NCBI RefSeq assembly: GCF_023856365.1
Contig: NC_064554.1
Location: forward strand, 2,595,001-2,659,000
Length of the DNA: 64,000 nt
Direction: 5' to 3'
Origin: Brienomyrus brachyistius
Lineage: Eukaryota > Chordata > Actinopteri > Osteoglossiformes > Mormyridae
Shown here in pieces: positions 33,256 through 45,161 of this stretch (position 1 is the stretch's first letter; each line of letters starts with the position of its first letter). The notes beneath the pieces are model-generated. The model searched no databases. It was not told the DNA's origin and was given only the letters and a program-made list of their open reading frames with translations. The translations under genes were made by a program, and so were the position numbers.

Positions 33256-33689
33256 GGCTGAGTGACACGGTCCGTGTGTATGGTCGAGACAGGTGAAGCG
33301 ACATGAACGATACTTTTTCTTTCATTATCGGTAGTCAATAGTAAAACAGGTATAAACAGGTACAGTAAACATAATAAATATGTGTCAGCAATGACAAAAA
33401 TTATTATGTAGTACTTTTGATGAATTATTCGAATATGATTCGCAAATAGACGGAATAGCGTTGTGCATACTAATATTGACACTGATGTTTTGTTCGGTTC
33501 AGTCAAGACAGTTTGTTCGCCGCTTTACTGTTTGCTGATTTGTTCGCCTCGGTTCTACTAACATGTTTTATTTACTGTACCTGTTTATCACAGTGTATTA
33601 TTATGATTACCGATAATGAACGAAAAAAAGTATTGTTCGTGTCGCTTCACCTCTGTAGCGACCATACACACTGACTGTATAATTCAACC
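33256..33689. mobile_element. piggyBac-like MITE (TTAA target, long inverted repeats)
   Basis: Flanked by TTAA at 33252-33255 and 33690-33693. The termini are GGCTGAGT and, reversed, GGTTGAAT. The arms, including GTGTGTATGGTCG and GGTGAAGCGACA, are inverted copies of each other over roughly 90 bp. It lies in intron 1 of tetraspanin copy 1 only. Confidence 0.7.
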
Positions 33690-35108
33690 TTAATTCCAAA
33701 GAAATAGAGTTTACAGTATTTTTAAAAAAGGAAAATGAGTTTATGGTGCTGCTTCTTGACTGTAAATTAATACCTTTCTGGTTCTGGTCTCATAGATTGA
33801 TTTTTGTGATTATGTCTGCGAGAAATTTGGTGATTTTTGGTCGCTGTTTTGGTAGCCTACATTAAACCATCTGCATCTGCTCTACCTCAATTTAACTGAA
33901 TATATGCACTTTCAAAATTCCTTTTACTTTGTGAATGTAAATTGCGAAAATCCATACTTCAGGCATTGCACAATGTCACATCATAGCGGTAACGGCAGTG
34001 GTTCAATGGTCGGGGGTCACAGGAGACTCAAGCTGCCTCAGATCGCTGTACTGTCAGGGAGCTGGGATAAAATTAATGCACTGAGCGGAAAATATGACAG
34101 CTCTTCTAGTCTAACAACCACCTTGTTTAGCTACAGTTAATTGGCTTTGCAATAATGGTACTTGGAATGTGGGTGAGATTCAGCGCTCAGACAATTGGAA
34201 TCTTCAATGTCGATCTGAACACGACGTCCATTGTCACCGGTACATTGTTCTTTATATATACTATTTGAGTGTGTGTGCGTACTGTGTAAAAGTATTAGGC
34301 AGTAAAAGATATAAATCTAGTTTTGTGCGTATATTTCTCAGAAAAAAACAATATAAAATATACAGAAATTAACAGTAACACAAAAATCTTCTGTTTTATA
34401 AAAAGTTACGGATATCTTGTTGGACGGCTAGATAAACACCACTTCGGTTCCTAAACCACTCTTCAGGGGCACCTAAGTCATTTCATATATTTGTTCAATT
34501 TCACCACAGTCTCAATTAATTGATTTATTTTGTTTTATATATTATTTTAAATATCATAAGCAAGAAAGAGAAGAGTAGGTGCAGGAAGTTGCCTTGAACA
34601 TCCGAAACTCTTCTGCTACCAAGTCTTACGTTTGTACATTTTTGTGTCCAAACACTCACATTAAAAGCTTCCACATTTAAAGCTAGACAATTTACATAAA
34701 TGTTATATAACATTAATTTAGGAATTTAACATAGTTCACATTTCTTTAACAGACATTTCGTTTTACTCATGTTTTCAAAGTAGTATATTTTCTCGTGTAC
34801 CAATCTGAGTTTTTTCTGCTCTCTCCTTCAGTGGTGACCCTGCTTATCATTCTCGGCCTAATGATGATGGTGATCTCTGCATTCGGAAACTTTGGAGCCT
34901 GTAAAGAGAGTAATTGTGCCCTGATTGTGGTAAGAGAAAAATACCAGTAACAATTAAGAACAGCCACAGCAAACAACACATAGACGTCTCGTTGGAAATG
35001 TAGGTCTTAATTAAAAATATCCCCACCCCCAAATACACAGCATATTATGATGCAATACTCCAAATGTCCTTAGTATTAATGCTAATTCTCTTTACCCAAT
35101 AAGTTCAG

Positions 35109-35258
35109 TTTTGGTCTCTTCCTGGGTTTTCGTCTGAAGTTATGAGGAACATATTGGATCAGTCTATCAGTCATCTTGCTAACTTCTTCAGCTTTCTGAT
35201 AAGCTTCTTCTCAGTCACGGCCATAGCCAGCTATGAGATCACCAAGGTTCGGACCTCG
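35109..35258 (+). other. open 150-nt exon-like segment unique to tetraspanin copy 1
   Basis: It is preceded by AGTTCAG and followed by GTAAAA, is open for exactly 50 codons and is phase 0 on both sides, so it could be spliced between exons 3 and 4 without breaking the frame. It encodes a hydrophobic stretch (FFSFLISFFSVTAIASYEI). Copy 2 lacks the segment between short AGTT repeats. It may be an old alternative TM3 exon or inserted DNA; no expression evidence. Confidence 0.3.
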
Positions 35259-36856
35259 GTAAAAAAAAATAAGAGCTAAAAATAATATTTGAAGCTAAAT
35301 ATTCACCTGAATAAAAAAAATAATAAGCAGCAATTGAAAATGTTTCCGGGCCAGGTGCATTCTTAATTCAGTTCGAATGTGATATTAATAGTGTCTGCTG
35401 TGTGTGAAAGAGAGAGCTAGAGCATTCAGTACCAGCATGATGCGCGACTCGGGAACCGCACGCTTGCACTTCATTGACAGCAGTTCGAATTCACGTTATG
35501 TGCCTGTTATCATGCAGTACTATGAGGGAGGGTGTGTAGGCTGCATATCATTCGGTAAGATCAAACAGTGATCGCTATCTTTAAAAAAACGTCTTGAAAC
35601 AGCGATGTGGTTTAGCGCCTGGCGTAAAGATAACGGTATGAAACATGTTAAATATAATCATATGCTAGGCTATATCGGCCGCCTTAAATGTTAGGTTTCT
35701 TTCATATTACGCCTAATGGGCTAGATTAGGCTAACAAACGCTACACGTAACGTCATTAACTAAAAAAGAATAAACAGCTTATGAAGGGGATGGTATCACT
35801 AATAGTGTCCACAGAAACATTTCAAGCCAAACTTGGATATCAAAACAAAGATGTTAGCTTGTAATGGTGTTCATTCAAACGATAGCTCCACATGGCTTGG
35901 TAAGCTAACCAGACTCAATATCATTCAAAATCTGTTTCTTGCAAACAGAAACTGGCCTCATATATGTAATGTGTGATTGACGAAACCCACCCCCCTCAGC
36001 CCCTCCCTCCCAAACCTCACCATTTTTCACCATTCACCATTTTGACTGGCTACAGCCCTGTTCCCAGTCATCAATTTCATTTTGCATACAGCTCACATAT
36101 GCTCTGTTTGTTCAAATTAAAACTGGGGATGCTGGATGCCGTTGTGTCTGCATTCATAGCTGATGCACTGAATGCATCACATTGTTACCCCCCCTTGCTG
36201 AGTAAATGTAAAATGTAACCACAAACAAGCAGAATGTGTAAGGTAGTGAACGTATTCTCCGCCATTAGTTCCAGTTCGTCGTGCTGTTGAGCTTCCTGCT
36301 GACCTTCACGATTGCGGCTGGGACACTGGCCATCGTGAAGAGCGAGGAGGTAAGTGGGAAAGAAAGAGGGGCGGGGGGAGAAGGTATGCAGCAGCCAAAT
36401 CTAATAAGTACTAAATGATTTAACCAGTGTGATGGGTGAAAAGTGCAACAGGATTTTCTGTTTGCGGCCATTAGTAAACTGCGGACAAGCACAAATTTGG
36501 TAGCGGGTGAGGGGCACTTTCCAAACAGCGTCCTAAGGGCAGAGGGGGAGAGAGAACAGCAAAGTATCCTCCGGTTAGCTAATGTTGCCTGGTGCCACAT
36601 AACTTATTGCTACTGCAAAAAAGGTACATGTGGCCTACATTTACAGAAGGAAATGGCTCCTTACTGTCATACATCACAAATATAGGTTATAAAGCAATGC
36701 AGTGAATCGCTACAGCAGCCATTAAAGCACGAGTACCATCATATTCACAGCTGAGAGGTGTTAGGTTGTTACCCTGTTGCCACACCTGTAACAAGTTATT
36801 CCTAATAAATAAGCACTGTACAGTCTTGCATGATTATGCGGTCAACTATCCTAATA

Positions 36857-37286
36857 CAGTTATATCCCGTTATAACGAACTTCAAGGAACCTGGCAAAAC
36901 AGTACGTTATATCCAAAGTCCGTTATATCAAGAGCTGTTGTATGGCCAGAACACAACCACAGGACATCATTTACTCATGCCATACCCCAGCAGACACACA
37001 TGTGGTATAGATTATTATATTATACATATAGTAAATCAACTTTATCTAACCAGATGCGTGACCGGCACGCCTCGAGCCATGTAGGCGGGGCTTGCATGTC
37101 CGTTATAGCGAACAAAACTACAGCCAAAAGCGTTTGTCCGTTATAAGAGAAATTCCCTTATATGTGAGTCCGCTATATCCGATGCTTTTTCTGCATGTTC
37201 TTAAAGCCGCACGGCCGGGACCAGCGGACCTCGTCCGTTATAGACAATATTCCGTTATAAACGAGTCCACTATAATGGGATTACTG
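36857..37286. mobile_element. pogo/Tigger-like MITE (TA target)
   Basis: 430 bp bounded by TA dinucleotides. The ends are CAGTTATATCCCGTTATAAC and, reversed, CAGTAATCCCATTATAGTG. The interior repeats CGTTATA words in both directions. It lies in intron 4 of tetraspanin copy 1; copy 2 is uninterrupted at the equivalent site near 52030. Confidence 0.7.
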
Positions 37287-39333
37287 TATGTAATCAACAA
37301 AATAAGTTAATTTAGGAATACAAGAAGGAATCAAAAAAGCACAATTTCGAGGAAGTTAAGATTTTCAAATACAATTTCCTTATATATACATATATCTTAC
37401 GTTGTTTGAAAACGTGTGTATTTATGTCTTAGCAGTAGGTGGCGCAAATAACTCCATCTATAATTGCCTATGCTAAGTGTATCCTGTTACAATGCTGTCT
37501 GGGGCAGGACAGAAAGTGGGTAGATTGATGTGAATATATGGACAGTCAGAATGAGAGAGAGTGAGGTGGAAGGTGCATTATAGGTGCCGTCACAGTGACC
37601 TGATCACCTGTCACACGGTCCGGCAGGTTGGAAAGCTGCTCTCGGATGCATACACAACCACATACGCTCAGTATGTCGACAAGGTCGGAGACCCCAGCAT
37701 GGCCATCATGCTGCAGTTCTTCCACAACATGGTAAACCCCCGAGCTCTTCATGCAGTACCAAACCTACCTAACATGAATCTCTTCATATCATTATGCCTT
37801 GTTACGGAAATGAGTCAAAATGAGTACAAGAATTATGTAGAACAAACGTTTCCTACAATTTAAAATGCAGGTTTTTTATACATTACAGTAAGAAACCAAA
37901 TTTGAAAAGTATTGTCTATACAAAGTCCTCTTAACGAGGCCAGGTGTATCTTGTCTGATTGTATTTGTGTATATATAGACACATACACAAACTTGGACAA
38001 GAAATATAATGTGTGTTCAGACTTGTTCAGACAAGTATGCAGACACAGTTATTTTTTATGTTACCAAGGAAACCGAACACACACTGTATAATAAAAAAAA
38101 AAACAATATATATGCTCCTGTATTGTAGAGTGACTGATCTCACTATTGTTTTTAACATATTAACCTTCTCTTTTCTATTCTGGCCCTTCTTTCCTAGTTT
38201 GATTGTTGTGGAATCTTGGGAAGTATTGAACCCGTGGTCAGAGAAACGTGCCCTAAAAAAGGATTTTTGGACTCCTTCTCTGTACCGGTGAGTCCATTTC
38301 TCTGATTAATGTCATCCAGCTGTTGGAAATGCCCAAAGTCCCATCCATCATATATTGTGCAATCGTTACGCTGCAAAAAAAGTAACAAAAGTTCCACATC
38401 ATATTGTCACATTTGGAAGATATAGCGGAATTTTTGTGCTCTGTTGTGGGGCGGATGGGTGCATGGGGGGTAAAACAAACAGGAGTACAGTAAATGACAA
38501 GAACATGGGGTAAATAAAGTCGTGCGATATGGGGATGAGGTAGCTATGTGGGATGTGCTAATTGACATTTATACAGTAATACACCATGGATTTGTGGCCT
38601 TCTGGATTTAAAGCATAAATTTTCCTTGAAAGAATTTTCATTGTTGGTAGCAGTGTTAAAGAAAGGAAGTCCTCCATTGTGTGTGCAAGAGCATTATGGG
38701 AAAATGTACACCTCCATTGTTTTTTTACCATCAGCCATGTCCTGTAGTCATTGTGACCACAAATTACTGAGGACCTTTTATCGGAGGATTATTTGGAATG
38801 TTGGCCTTGATGGTAGGTACAATGATATGTATTGAACACTAATGTACATTAAAAATAAATTTAGCATGTGTTTTTTGTAGGAATCCAGTGAGACTGCCGA
38901 ACACAGCTATAGAAATGGCCAGTTAATATTAATAAGGCTACTATATTCAAAGAAATACAGAGGAGCAAGGATTTACTTGAACAGCACGAATGGATATAAA
39001 AAATGGATGGATGGAAGAATTAACATGGATATTCTCCTGCCCCCCCCCCTTCTGTGTCTCATTGTATTGGTCACTGATTTTGGTTCCTTCCTTGTTCACC
39101 CTCCATGTCAGATATTGGCGCTGATTTGCAGCATCTTCCTTCGCAAAGGGATCTCATCTTCATCTGATGACGGCTACAACATTACGGCCTCCACCACCGT
39201 CCAAGGGATACCTCTTGGGAAGACGCCAAAGCCCTGCAGCATCATTCCTGCCAGCCTTCACCAAGCCAGGGCCCACACCAGGATGTGTCCCCTGCCTGCT
39301 TTGTGGGGACTATTCCTGTCTTGTTTTATGTAG

Positions 39334-40751
39334 TTCGCAGTCAAAAAAAGATGAAACGTCAATATTATTCTGTTACAAGTTTTACCAGACTTGCCTGCTT
39401 AAAAATGCTTGTACTTTACAGTGCTGCAGACTGACATTATCAAAACATTGAGCTGATGTCATGTGATGTCAGTGAAACAAGGAAGCAAGGAAGTAATAAG
39501 CTGATTTCCAGCTATTATCTCACAGGCCGCAGTGTCGCTCGCGGAAACATGAGGACTGCAGGGTCCAGTTAAGGTTTCTGTGGTTCTCAACCCCCATCCG
39601 TGCATGTCAGTCACTGTCAACCACTGCTTAGCTTTGTCGCGTCTGCTAGCGTGCTACCATTAACCTGAGATTTTGCTAATTGTTTCTAATTATAATAATT
39701 CCTACCTCCATACCTTACATTAATCTCTTATTATGTCCCACCTTGGCGGTAACTTTAACGGAAAGGAGGGTAGATATGGCAAAGATGACTGGATGTGTCA
39801 CGTCCAGGGGTAGACGAGCATGTGGGAAACGGGGAAGAATGAGGCAGGCAGGCGAGAATGCAGGATACGAGGGTTTATTCAGATGCGCAGGGCAGATAGG
39901 GACGAACATCAATGACAGGTCTGGGGAATACGGACTCAGACGCCGACTAAATACACAGAACATATCAGACTGATGGAAAACAGCTGGGCACAATCAGGGA
40001 CGCACACGTGGATGATCAGGGGGTGTGGCACACACGAGGACTGGACGCGCAGGTCATGACAGGATGTTTAAACTAACAGCTAAATACAGCTTAAAACGCT
40101 GAAGAGCCATTTTCGTAACTGACAGCAGAACAGGCTTCATACGAAAATATTTTTTTTGTTCTTTTGGAAGCACAGAAGCTGGCTACTCCGACCCATCAGT
40201 AAAGTATGATGCTATAAATGTAAACTGCATCAAATACTTTTCCCCGGTGGGCCTTTGGTTAAATACAAAATTCATTGTAGGCGACAGGTGGAAAATAAGA
40301 CAACTTTGTTACTGTTCTTAAGCACATTTGGCAGTTATCTATACTTGAGTTCTTTCCGTTTTATTTTACTACTTTTTACTTTTATTCACTACATTTCAAA
40401 AGAAATGTTCATGTTCTCTACTCCATTTTTTTTAATAGCGTTACAGTACTCACCAACAGTAAATCAACTTATGTGATTTTTCAGCTGCCATAAAACGCAG
40501 CGCATTCGTCAAGCATCATTTTCGGAATCTACTGTTCCAAACATCACCTCTGGTCTACACTGTTGCTTCTGTCTCTTTCCTGGCTTTTTTCTGTCATGGA
40601 AGGAAAAAAGCTTGCGTTAAGATGCAAATGAAGGAGCAGTCAATCGTAGATAAAATATGTAAATGTGTGAATCTATATATGAAATGACTGTCTGCTCACC
40701 TATTCTGTTATCATGTCTATTCATGTAGACTTGACACCTTATAGTGAAATA
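39334..40751. other. 3' flank of tetraspanin copy 1 up to the Tc1 element
   Basis: Homologous to 54470-55712 downstream of copy 2, becoming almost identical from about 40150. Apart from the short TGTCACG element no gene is seen. A possible polyadenylation signal was not resolved. Confidence 0.5.
39796..40061. mobile_element. short non-autonomous element with TGTCACG / TGACA ends
   Basis: It starts TGTCACGTCCAGGGG and ends AGGTCATGACA. It shares internal stretches (AAATACAC, CTGGGCACAATCAGGG, GGGTGTGGCAC) with 49069-49386, so both belong to one family. The two are at different places in the two tetraspanin copies, hence independent insertions. Superfamily not assigned. Confidence 0.55.
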
Positions 40752-41968
40752 TACACTCACCGGCCACTTTATTAGGCACACCTTGCTAGTACCGGGTTGG
40801 ACCCCCTTTTGCCTTCAGAACTGCCTTAATCCTTCGTGGCATAGATTCAACAAGGTACTGGAAACATTCCTCAGAGATATTGGTCCTTATTGCCATGATA
40901 GCATCAAGCAGTTGCTGCAGATTTGTCGGCTGCACATCCATGATGCGAATCTCCCGTTCCACCACATCCCAAAGGTGCTCTATTGGATTGAGATCTGGTG
41001 ACTGTGGAGGCCATTTGAGTACAGTGAACTCATTGTCATGCTCAAGAAACCAGTCTGAGATGATTCGAGCTTTATGACATGGTGCATTATCCTGCTGGAA
41101 GTAGTCATCAGAAGATGGGTACATTGTGGTCATAAAGGGATGGACATGGTCAGCAACAATACTCAGGTAGGCTGTGGCATTGCAACGATGATCAATTAGT
41201 ACTAAGGGGCCCAAAGTGTGCCAAGAAAATGTCCCCCACACCATTACACCACCACCACCAGCCTGAACCGTTGATACAAGGCAGGATGGATCCACGCTTT
41301 CATGTTGTTGACGCCAAAGTCTGGCCCTACCATCCGAATGTCGCTGCAGAAATCGAGACTCATCAGACCAGGCAACATTTTTCCAATCTTGTATTGTGCA
41401 ATTTCGGTGAGCCTGTGCGAATTGTAGCCTCAGTTTCCTGTTCTTTGCTGACAGGAGTGGCACCCGGTGTGGTCTTCTGCTGCTGTATCCCATCTGCCTC
41501 AAGGTTCGACGTGTTGTGCATTCGGAGATGCTCTTCTGCATACCTTGGTTGTAAGAAGTGGTTATTTTGGTTACTGTTGCCTTTCTATCAGCTCGAACCA
41601 CTCTGGCCATTCTCCTCTGACCTCAGGCATCAACAAAGCATTTTCGCCCACAGAACTGCCGCTCACTGGATGTTTTCCATTTTTCGGACCATTCTCTGTA
41701 AACCCTAGAGATGGTTGTGCGTGACAATCCCAGAACATCAGCAGTTTCTGCAATACTCAGACCAGCCCGTCTGGCACCAACAACCATGCCACATTCAAAG
41801 TCACTTAAATTACCTTTCTTCCCCATTCTGAAGCTCGGTTTGAACTGCAGCGGTTCATCTTGACCATGTCAACATGCCTAAATGCATTCAGTTGCCACCA
41901 TGTGATTGGCTGATTTGCATCAACAAGCAGTTGGACAGGTGTGCCTAATAAAGTCACCGGCGAGTGTA
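40752..41968 (-). mobile_element. Tc1-type transposon, complete ends, copy 1
   Basis: 1217 bp with inverted termini TACACTCACCGGCCACTTTA and, reversed, TACACTCGCCGGTGACTTTA, flanked by the TA target at both ends. This terminal type is widespread in fish. The same element sits in the same place in the next duplication unit (55713-56929), so it was present before the copy was made. Confidence 0.95.
40786..41826 (-). pseudogene. Tc1 transposase with one in-frame stop (copy 1)
   Basis: The frame starts at 41826 with MGKKGNLSDFECGMVVGARR, has a paired-type helix-turn-helix (SIAETADVLGLSRTTISRVY), is interrupted by TGA at 41625-41623, and resumes as GQRRMARVVRADRKA to the end at 40786. The catalytic domain is whole: WSDESRF, then YFQQDNAPCHKA and SPDLNPIEHLWD, the DD34E set. 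Total length about 347 residues, normal for Tc1. The stop sits where a CpG arginine codon is expected. Confidence 0.92.
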
Positions 41969-44104
41969 TATATAAACTAGATTTAAAAAGGGTTCAACGT
42001 ATGGCCGAAAACGAGCCAAGAGCACCATCTAGTGGGCTCATTCCGCAGGAAGGAAATTATGTGTCAGGACTGAAGACCATCATGTTTAGAAGTTAAAAAG
42101 TACTCCACGTGCTTCGTAACCAAAAACTGGCAGATTTAAACTCTCTTGTGGTGACCCAGCCTTTTCCACAGCTCTCTGGCAGTCCCACACAAACAGCAAT
42201 CTCTTTGTCTCCCCTCCACATTTCCTGTTTCATCTGGAACCAATTTCACCCTTGTGCATTGTCCCCCTGGGGAACAATTGTCAGCGCGCATCTTAAAGGG
42301 AGAGTGGGCAAAGTGACCAGTAAAAAAAAATTCAAAAAACAAAGGATATATGATACAAAGTTAGAACCCTGGACACCCCCACCAAAGGCGCACGAAAGCA
42401 GCACCCTCCATAAGGCCTCCACACAGAAAATCAGCTTTGTTTCTGACTGCAGAGATTATCGTCATCATCTGCCTAGTTGTGATTAAACACCCCTGGGGGG
42501 TGAGAGGCGCTCACTTGTAATATAATATCGCAAAGATCCACCAAAGCAGCTTAGTCACACGGCAGCAGGATCCCCTCACACTCCTGGACACTCCGTTATT
42601 CACGGGGAAACTTAAAAAAGAAAGCAAAAAAATAAACAAATAAGGGAAAAAGTGTCCCCTGTTTTCCCTCTCGTTTTCTTTGTTTTTTGGAAAAGAAACT
42701 CGTAATAAAAGAAAAAATAAGTCATGGGAGAGGATCGTTTGAAAAGAGTATGAGGGTGCAATTGTACGGCTGGGGTGCAGGCAGGCGAAGAGCAGACAAA
42801 AATGGAGGAGGAATGTAGGTAAGTAAATATAACTAGGAGGTGGCCAGGAGTGAGAGAGTAACGAGGGACCATCCTCATCCAGAAAGTCCATTAAACAGGG
42901 AGACGAGAGCAAGCGGCAGGGTGTCTGATACACTACAAAGGATGAGAGGGAAGAAAAACACTCCAAATTTGACATGTCAGCAAGAATAACATGACCAAGG
43001 AAGGCAGTGACGGAATGGCTGCGCTGTAGCGGTGACGTGACGTCCGGCCATCGCTGGCTCCATCTCGGAACGGACTGAGAAGCAGAACCCAGGATCGGTC
43101 CCCCCTCCCCCGCCAGAGACCGGCCTGGTTAATGCCCTCCCCTAAATGAGCTTTGATCTTGTTAGTGCAACACAAAGCCTCTTTACCGCCAACGATAGGG
43201 AAAATGGGCTCTGGGAGGGAGGGAGCGGCTGGGGAGGGGGGGTTGGGTGGTGGTAAAGTAAACACTGTACACTGTGGATGACGCCGAGCAGATAAGTGCA
43301 TCGATACTGTACAGGCTGACAGGCACAGAGCATTTCATTGGGTAAAAGAGAATCTGTTCACCAGGAGTCAATTAATTTGGAAATTTGCCTTGGGGGTGGG
43401 AGGGGGGGCTTTTCAGGGGATGCAGAGAAAGTACTGGGGAGGAAGCAGAAAGAACAGTGCTGAGCACATTCTCCTGCCCATTTGGCCTCACCTGCCCCCA
43501 CCATCCCACCCCCGCCTGCTCAGGCCCAGTCAGCCACCAGCTCACTCGTCCCACTGTAAGGGTGTCTCCGTGGGATCCTCGCAATCAGCAGCCGTGACCT
43601 TTCCTAACCCCCCCCTCACACACACACACACACACGCTCTTCCTCGCCATCACCGTTCCCCCACCATCTGGGTCATGATCCACACAGTGACTTCACCGGC
43701 TGCAGGCCCATGTGGCAGGCATGTGTGTTTGAGGGGGGAAGGGAGGGGGGGCCTCATCTCTGTGATTTGACCCGTCCGAAAAAAAGACAGATGCACCACT
43801 TCGTCCGGCCGATCAGGGTTAGCGGGTGATTAGTAAGGAATCCTGAGATCACCACTCCAGCGGTTCGGTCAGTGTGTAGGACGTGGGCTTACAATGAGGT
43901 CCTAGGTTACAAAAATTGTCACTGAATAACTGGGTTTGCATTCTGCGTTATATCACGTTAAGAGGTCTAAATGGGTCAATTTGGATCGAGAGAGGGCGCA
44001 TTTTGACAGTCTTAATGCAGCATTGCATATTGTTGGCCCGAATATTTCAACAGATTTTCTTATAAAAATAGCTGGGGACGACATGAAACACTTCACATTG
44101 TCTA

Positions 44105-44842
44105 AGATAAGATAAGATAAGATAGGACTTTATGGATCCCACAGTGGGAAAATTTGTGTGTTATCACAGCTCCAGACAGATAGCAAGAAAGAGTTACAAC
44201 AGTAAAGAATATAAAAAATACAAGAATAAGAATACAGAATAAAAATAATATAAAATAAGATAAAACACTAATACAATAGTAGTAATAATGCCTATGTACA
44301 CCCATACACCGTATGAAATATGGATAGTGGGTTGTGGAAAAGTGCAAGTAATAATAAATATCAACTATTTAACTACTATAGCTACAATTTACTATTCAGG
44401 TAGTGCTGGGTATTGGTATGTACATATATACACCTGTGCAATGCACATACATCCATACATACATACATCCATGCATTATATACAGATATGCCTCTACATA
44501 TATGTAAACTGTAGATGCAGAACCATATACATACACATATACATGCACATGCCCATACCTCTATAAGGCGCGTTATGTATGAAGTGGTAAGTAATGGTGA
44601 CCTTAGAGGTAGCATCTGGGTGACTCATGACATCATGATGTGTTATAGAGTCTAACTGCTGTCGGGATGAATGATCTGCGAAAGCGCTCCTTCCTGCAGC
44701 GAGGGTGTATCAGTCTCTGACTGAAGGAGCTGCTCAGCGCACTTACAGTCTCATGCAGGGGGTGATGAGGGTTGTTCATGATGGATGTCAGCTTCGCTAA
44801 CATCCTCCTCATACCCACCACCTCCACAGTCTCCAGAGGGCA
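44105..44842 (-). mobile_element. L2-like LINE 3' end, copy B
   Basis: On the minus strand it ends in a TATCT-type tail (AGATAAGATAAGATA on the plus strand). It encodes a LINE reverse-transcriptase C-terminal stretch (RRMLAKLTSIMNNPHHPL, then SSSFSQRLIHPRC and AVRLYN). A 6-bp TGTCTA target duplication flanks it (44099-44104 and 44843-44848). The same insertion is at 58691-59415 but absent at 20650 in copy A. Confidence 0.8.
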
Positions 44843-44921
44843 TGTCTATGGCCTTGTCCTCAGTGCTGATCCATATATGATATAGTATTGGCACAATCGT
44901 AGTAATAAGGCAGCCTCTTAC

Positions 44922-45161
44922 CTGTCCGATCTCAGCGACAGTCCCCGACCCGTCTATCCTTGGTCGCTTGCATTCAGCCCCGGCCAGTTCTGGCAGAGAT
45001 ACTGCGGTCGTTTGTCCGTCAGGCTCCGGATCACCTCTTTTCATACCTCTTACAGATGCTGATCCTCCGGCCGGGTTTTCATTGTCAACGTCCCTTTCCC
45101 GGTCCATTATTCCCCGGGATACAGGTAAAAGAATTGATGTGACGTCGGTCGACATTAACAT
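44922..45161 (-). CDS. rbfox2: rbfox2 distal first coding exon, copy B
   Basis: 80 intact codons with the same start context and the same GTAAGAGGCTGCC donor as copy A. By eye about four nucleotide differences from A in 240, giving one amino-acid change (MSTDVTS for MSTDVAS). The neighbouring intron is far more diverged. If transcribed it would splice across the tetraspanin block to the shared rbfox2 exon at 16127. Whether it has its own active promoter is unknown. Confidence 0.6.

Larger units (their letters stand above)
32724..39333 (+). pseudogene. CD9-like tetraspanin, copy 1 (stop codon in the TM4 exon)
   Basis: Eight exons: 32724-32789, 34137-34239, 34832-34929, 36275-36349, 37627-37731, 38198-38287, 38735-38812 and 39112-39333, all with GT/AG borders and matching phase. 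The frame runs from MALDGRSQLHKC through TM1, TM2 (FGNFGAC), TM3 and the large loop with the CCG motif. In exon 7 the codon at 38768-38770 is TGA where copy 2 has AGA, and one codon is missing nearby, so the product would stop before TM4. Exon 8 is also changed: after GISSSS it reads into sequence that is 3' flank in copy 2. Probably decayed; a truncated three-TM product is possible. Confidence 0.8.
31189..42036. repeat. segmental duplication copy A, part 2 (tetraspanin copy 1 block)
   Basis: Homologous to about 47130-56997 in copy B. The left joint follows GATGGATGATCTTCATGG. It contains tetraspanin copy 1 and a Tc1 element. Private insertions are a SINE (31437), a piggyBac-like MITE (33256) and a pogo-like MITE (36857). 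Confidence 0.85.

Noticed and set aside
41623..41625. Frameshift in the Tc1 transposase
   Set aside because: On checking the phase, both halves are in the same frame; the lesion is a single TGA codon.
41229..41708. 159-aa plus-strand frame (also at 56190)
   Set aside because: Antisense shadow of the Tc1 transposase.
44633..44827. 64-aa minus-strand frame (also at 59206) as a small gene
   Set aside because: It matches the C-terminal part of a LINE reverse transcriptase and sits within a LINE 3' end with a target duplication.
44751..45161. 136-aa single-exon protein at first-exon copy B (also 59324-59734)
   Set aside because: The frame only reads through the conserved GTAAGA donor into intron and LINE sequence; the splice donor marks the real exon end.
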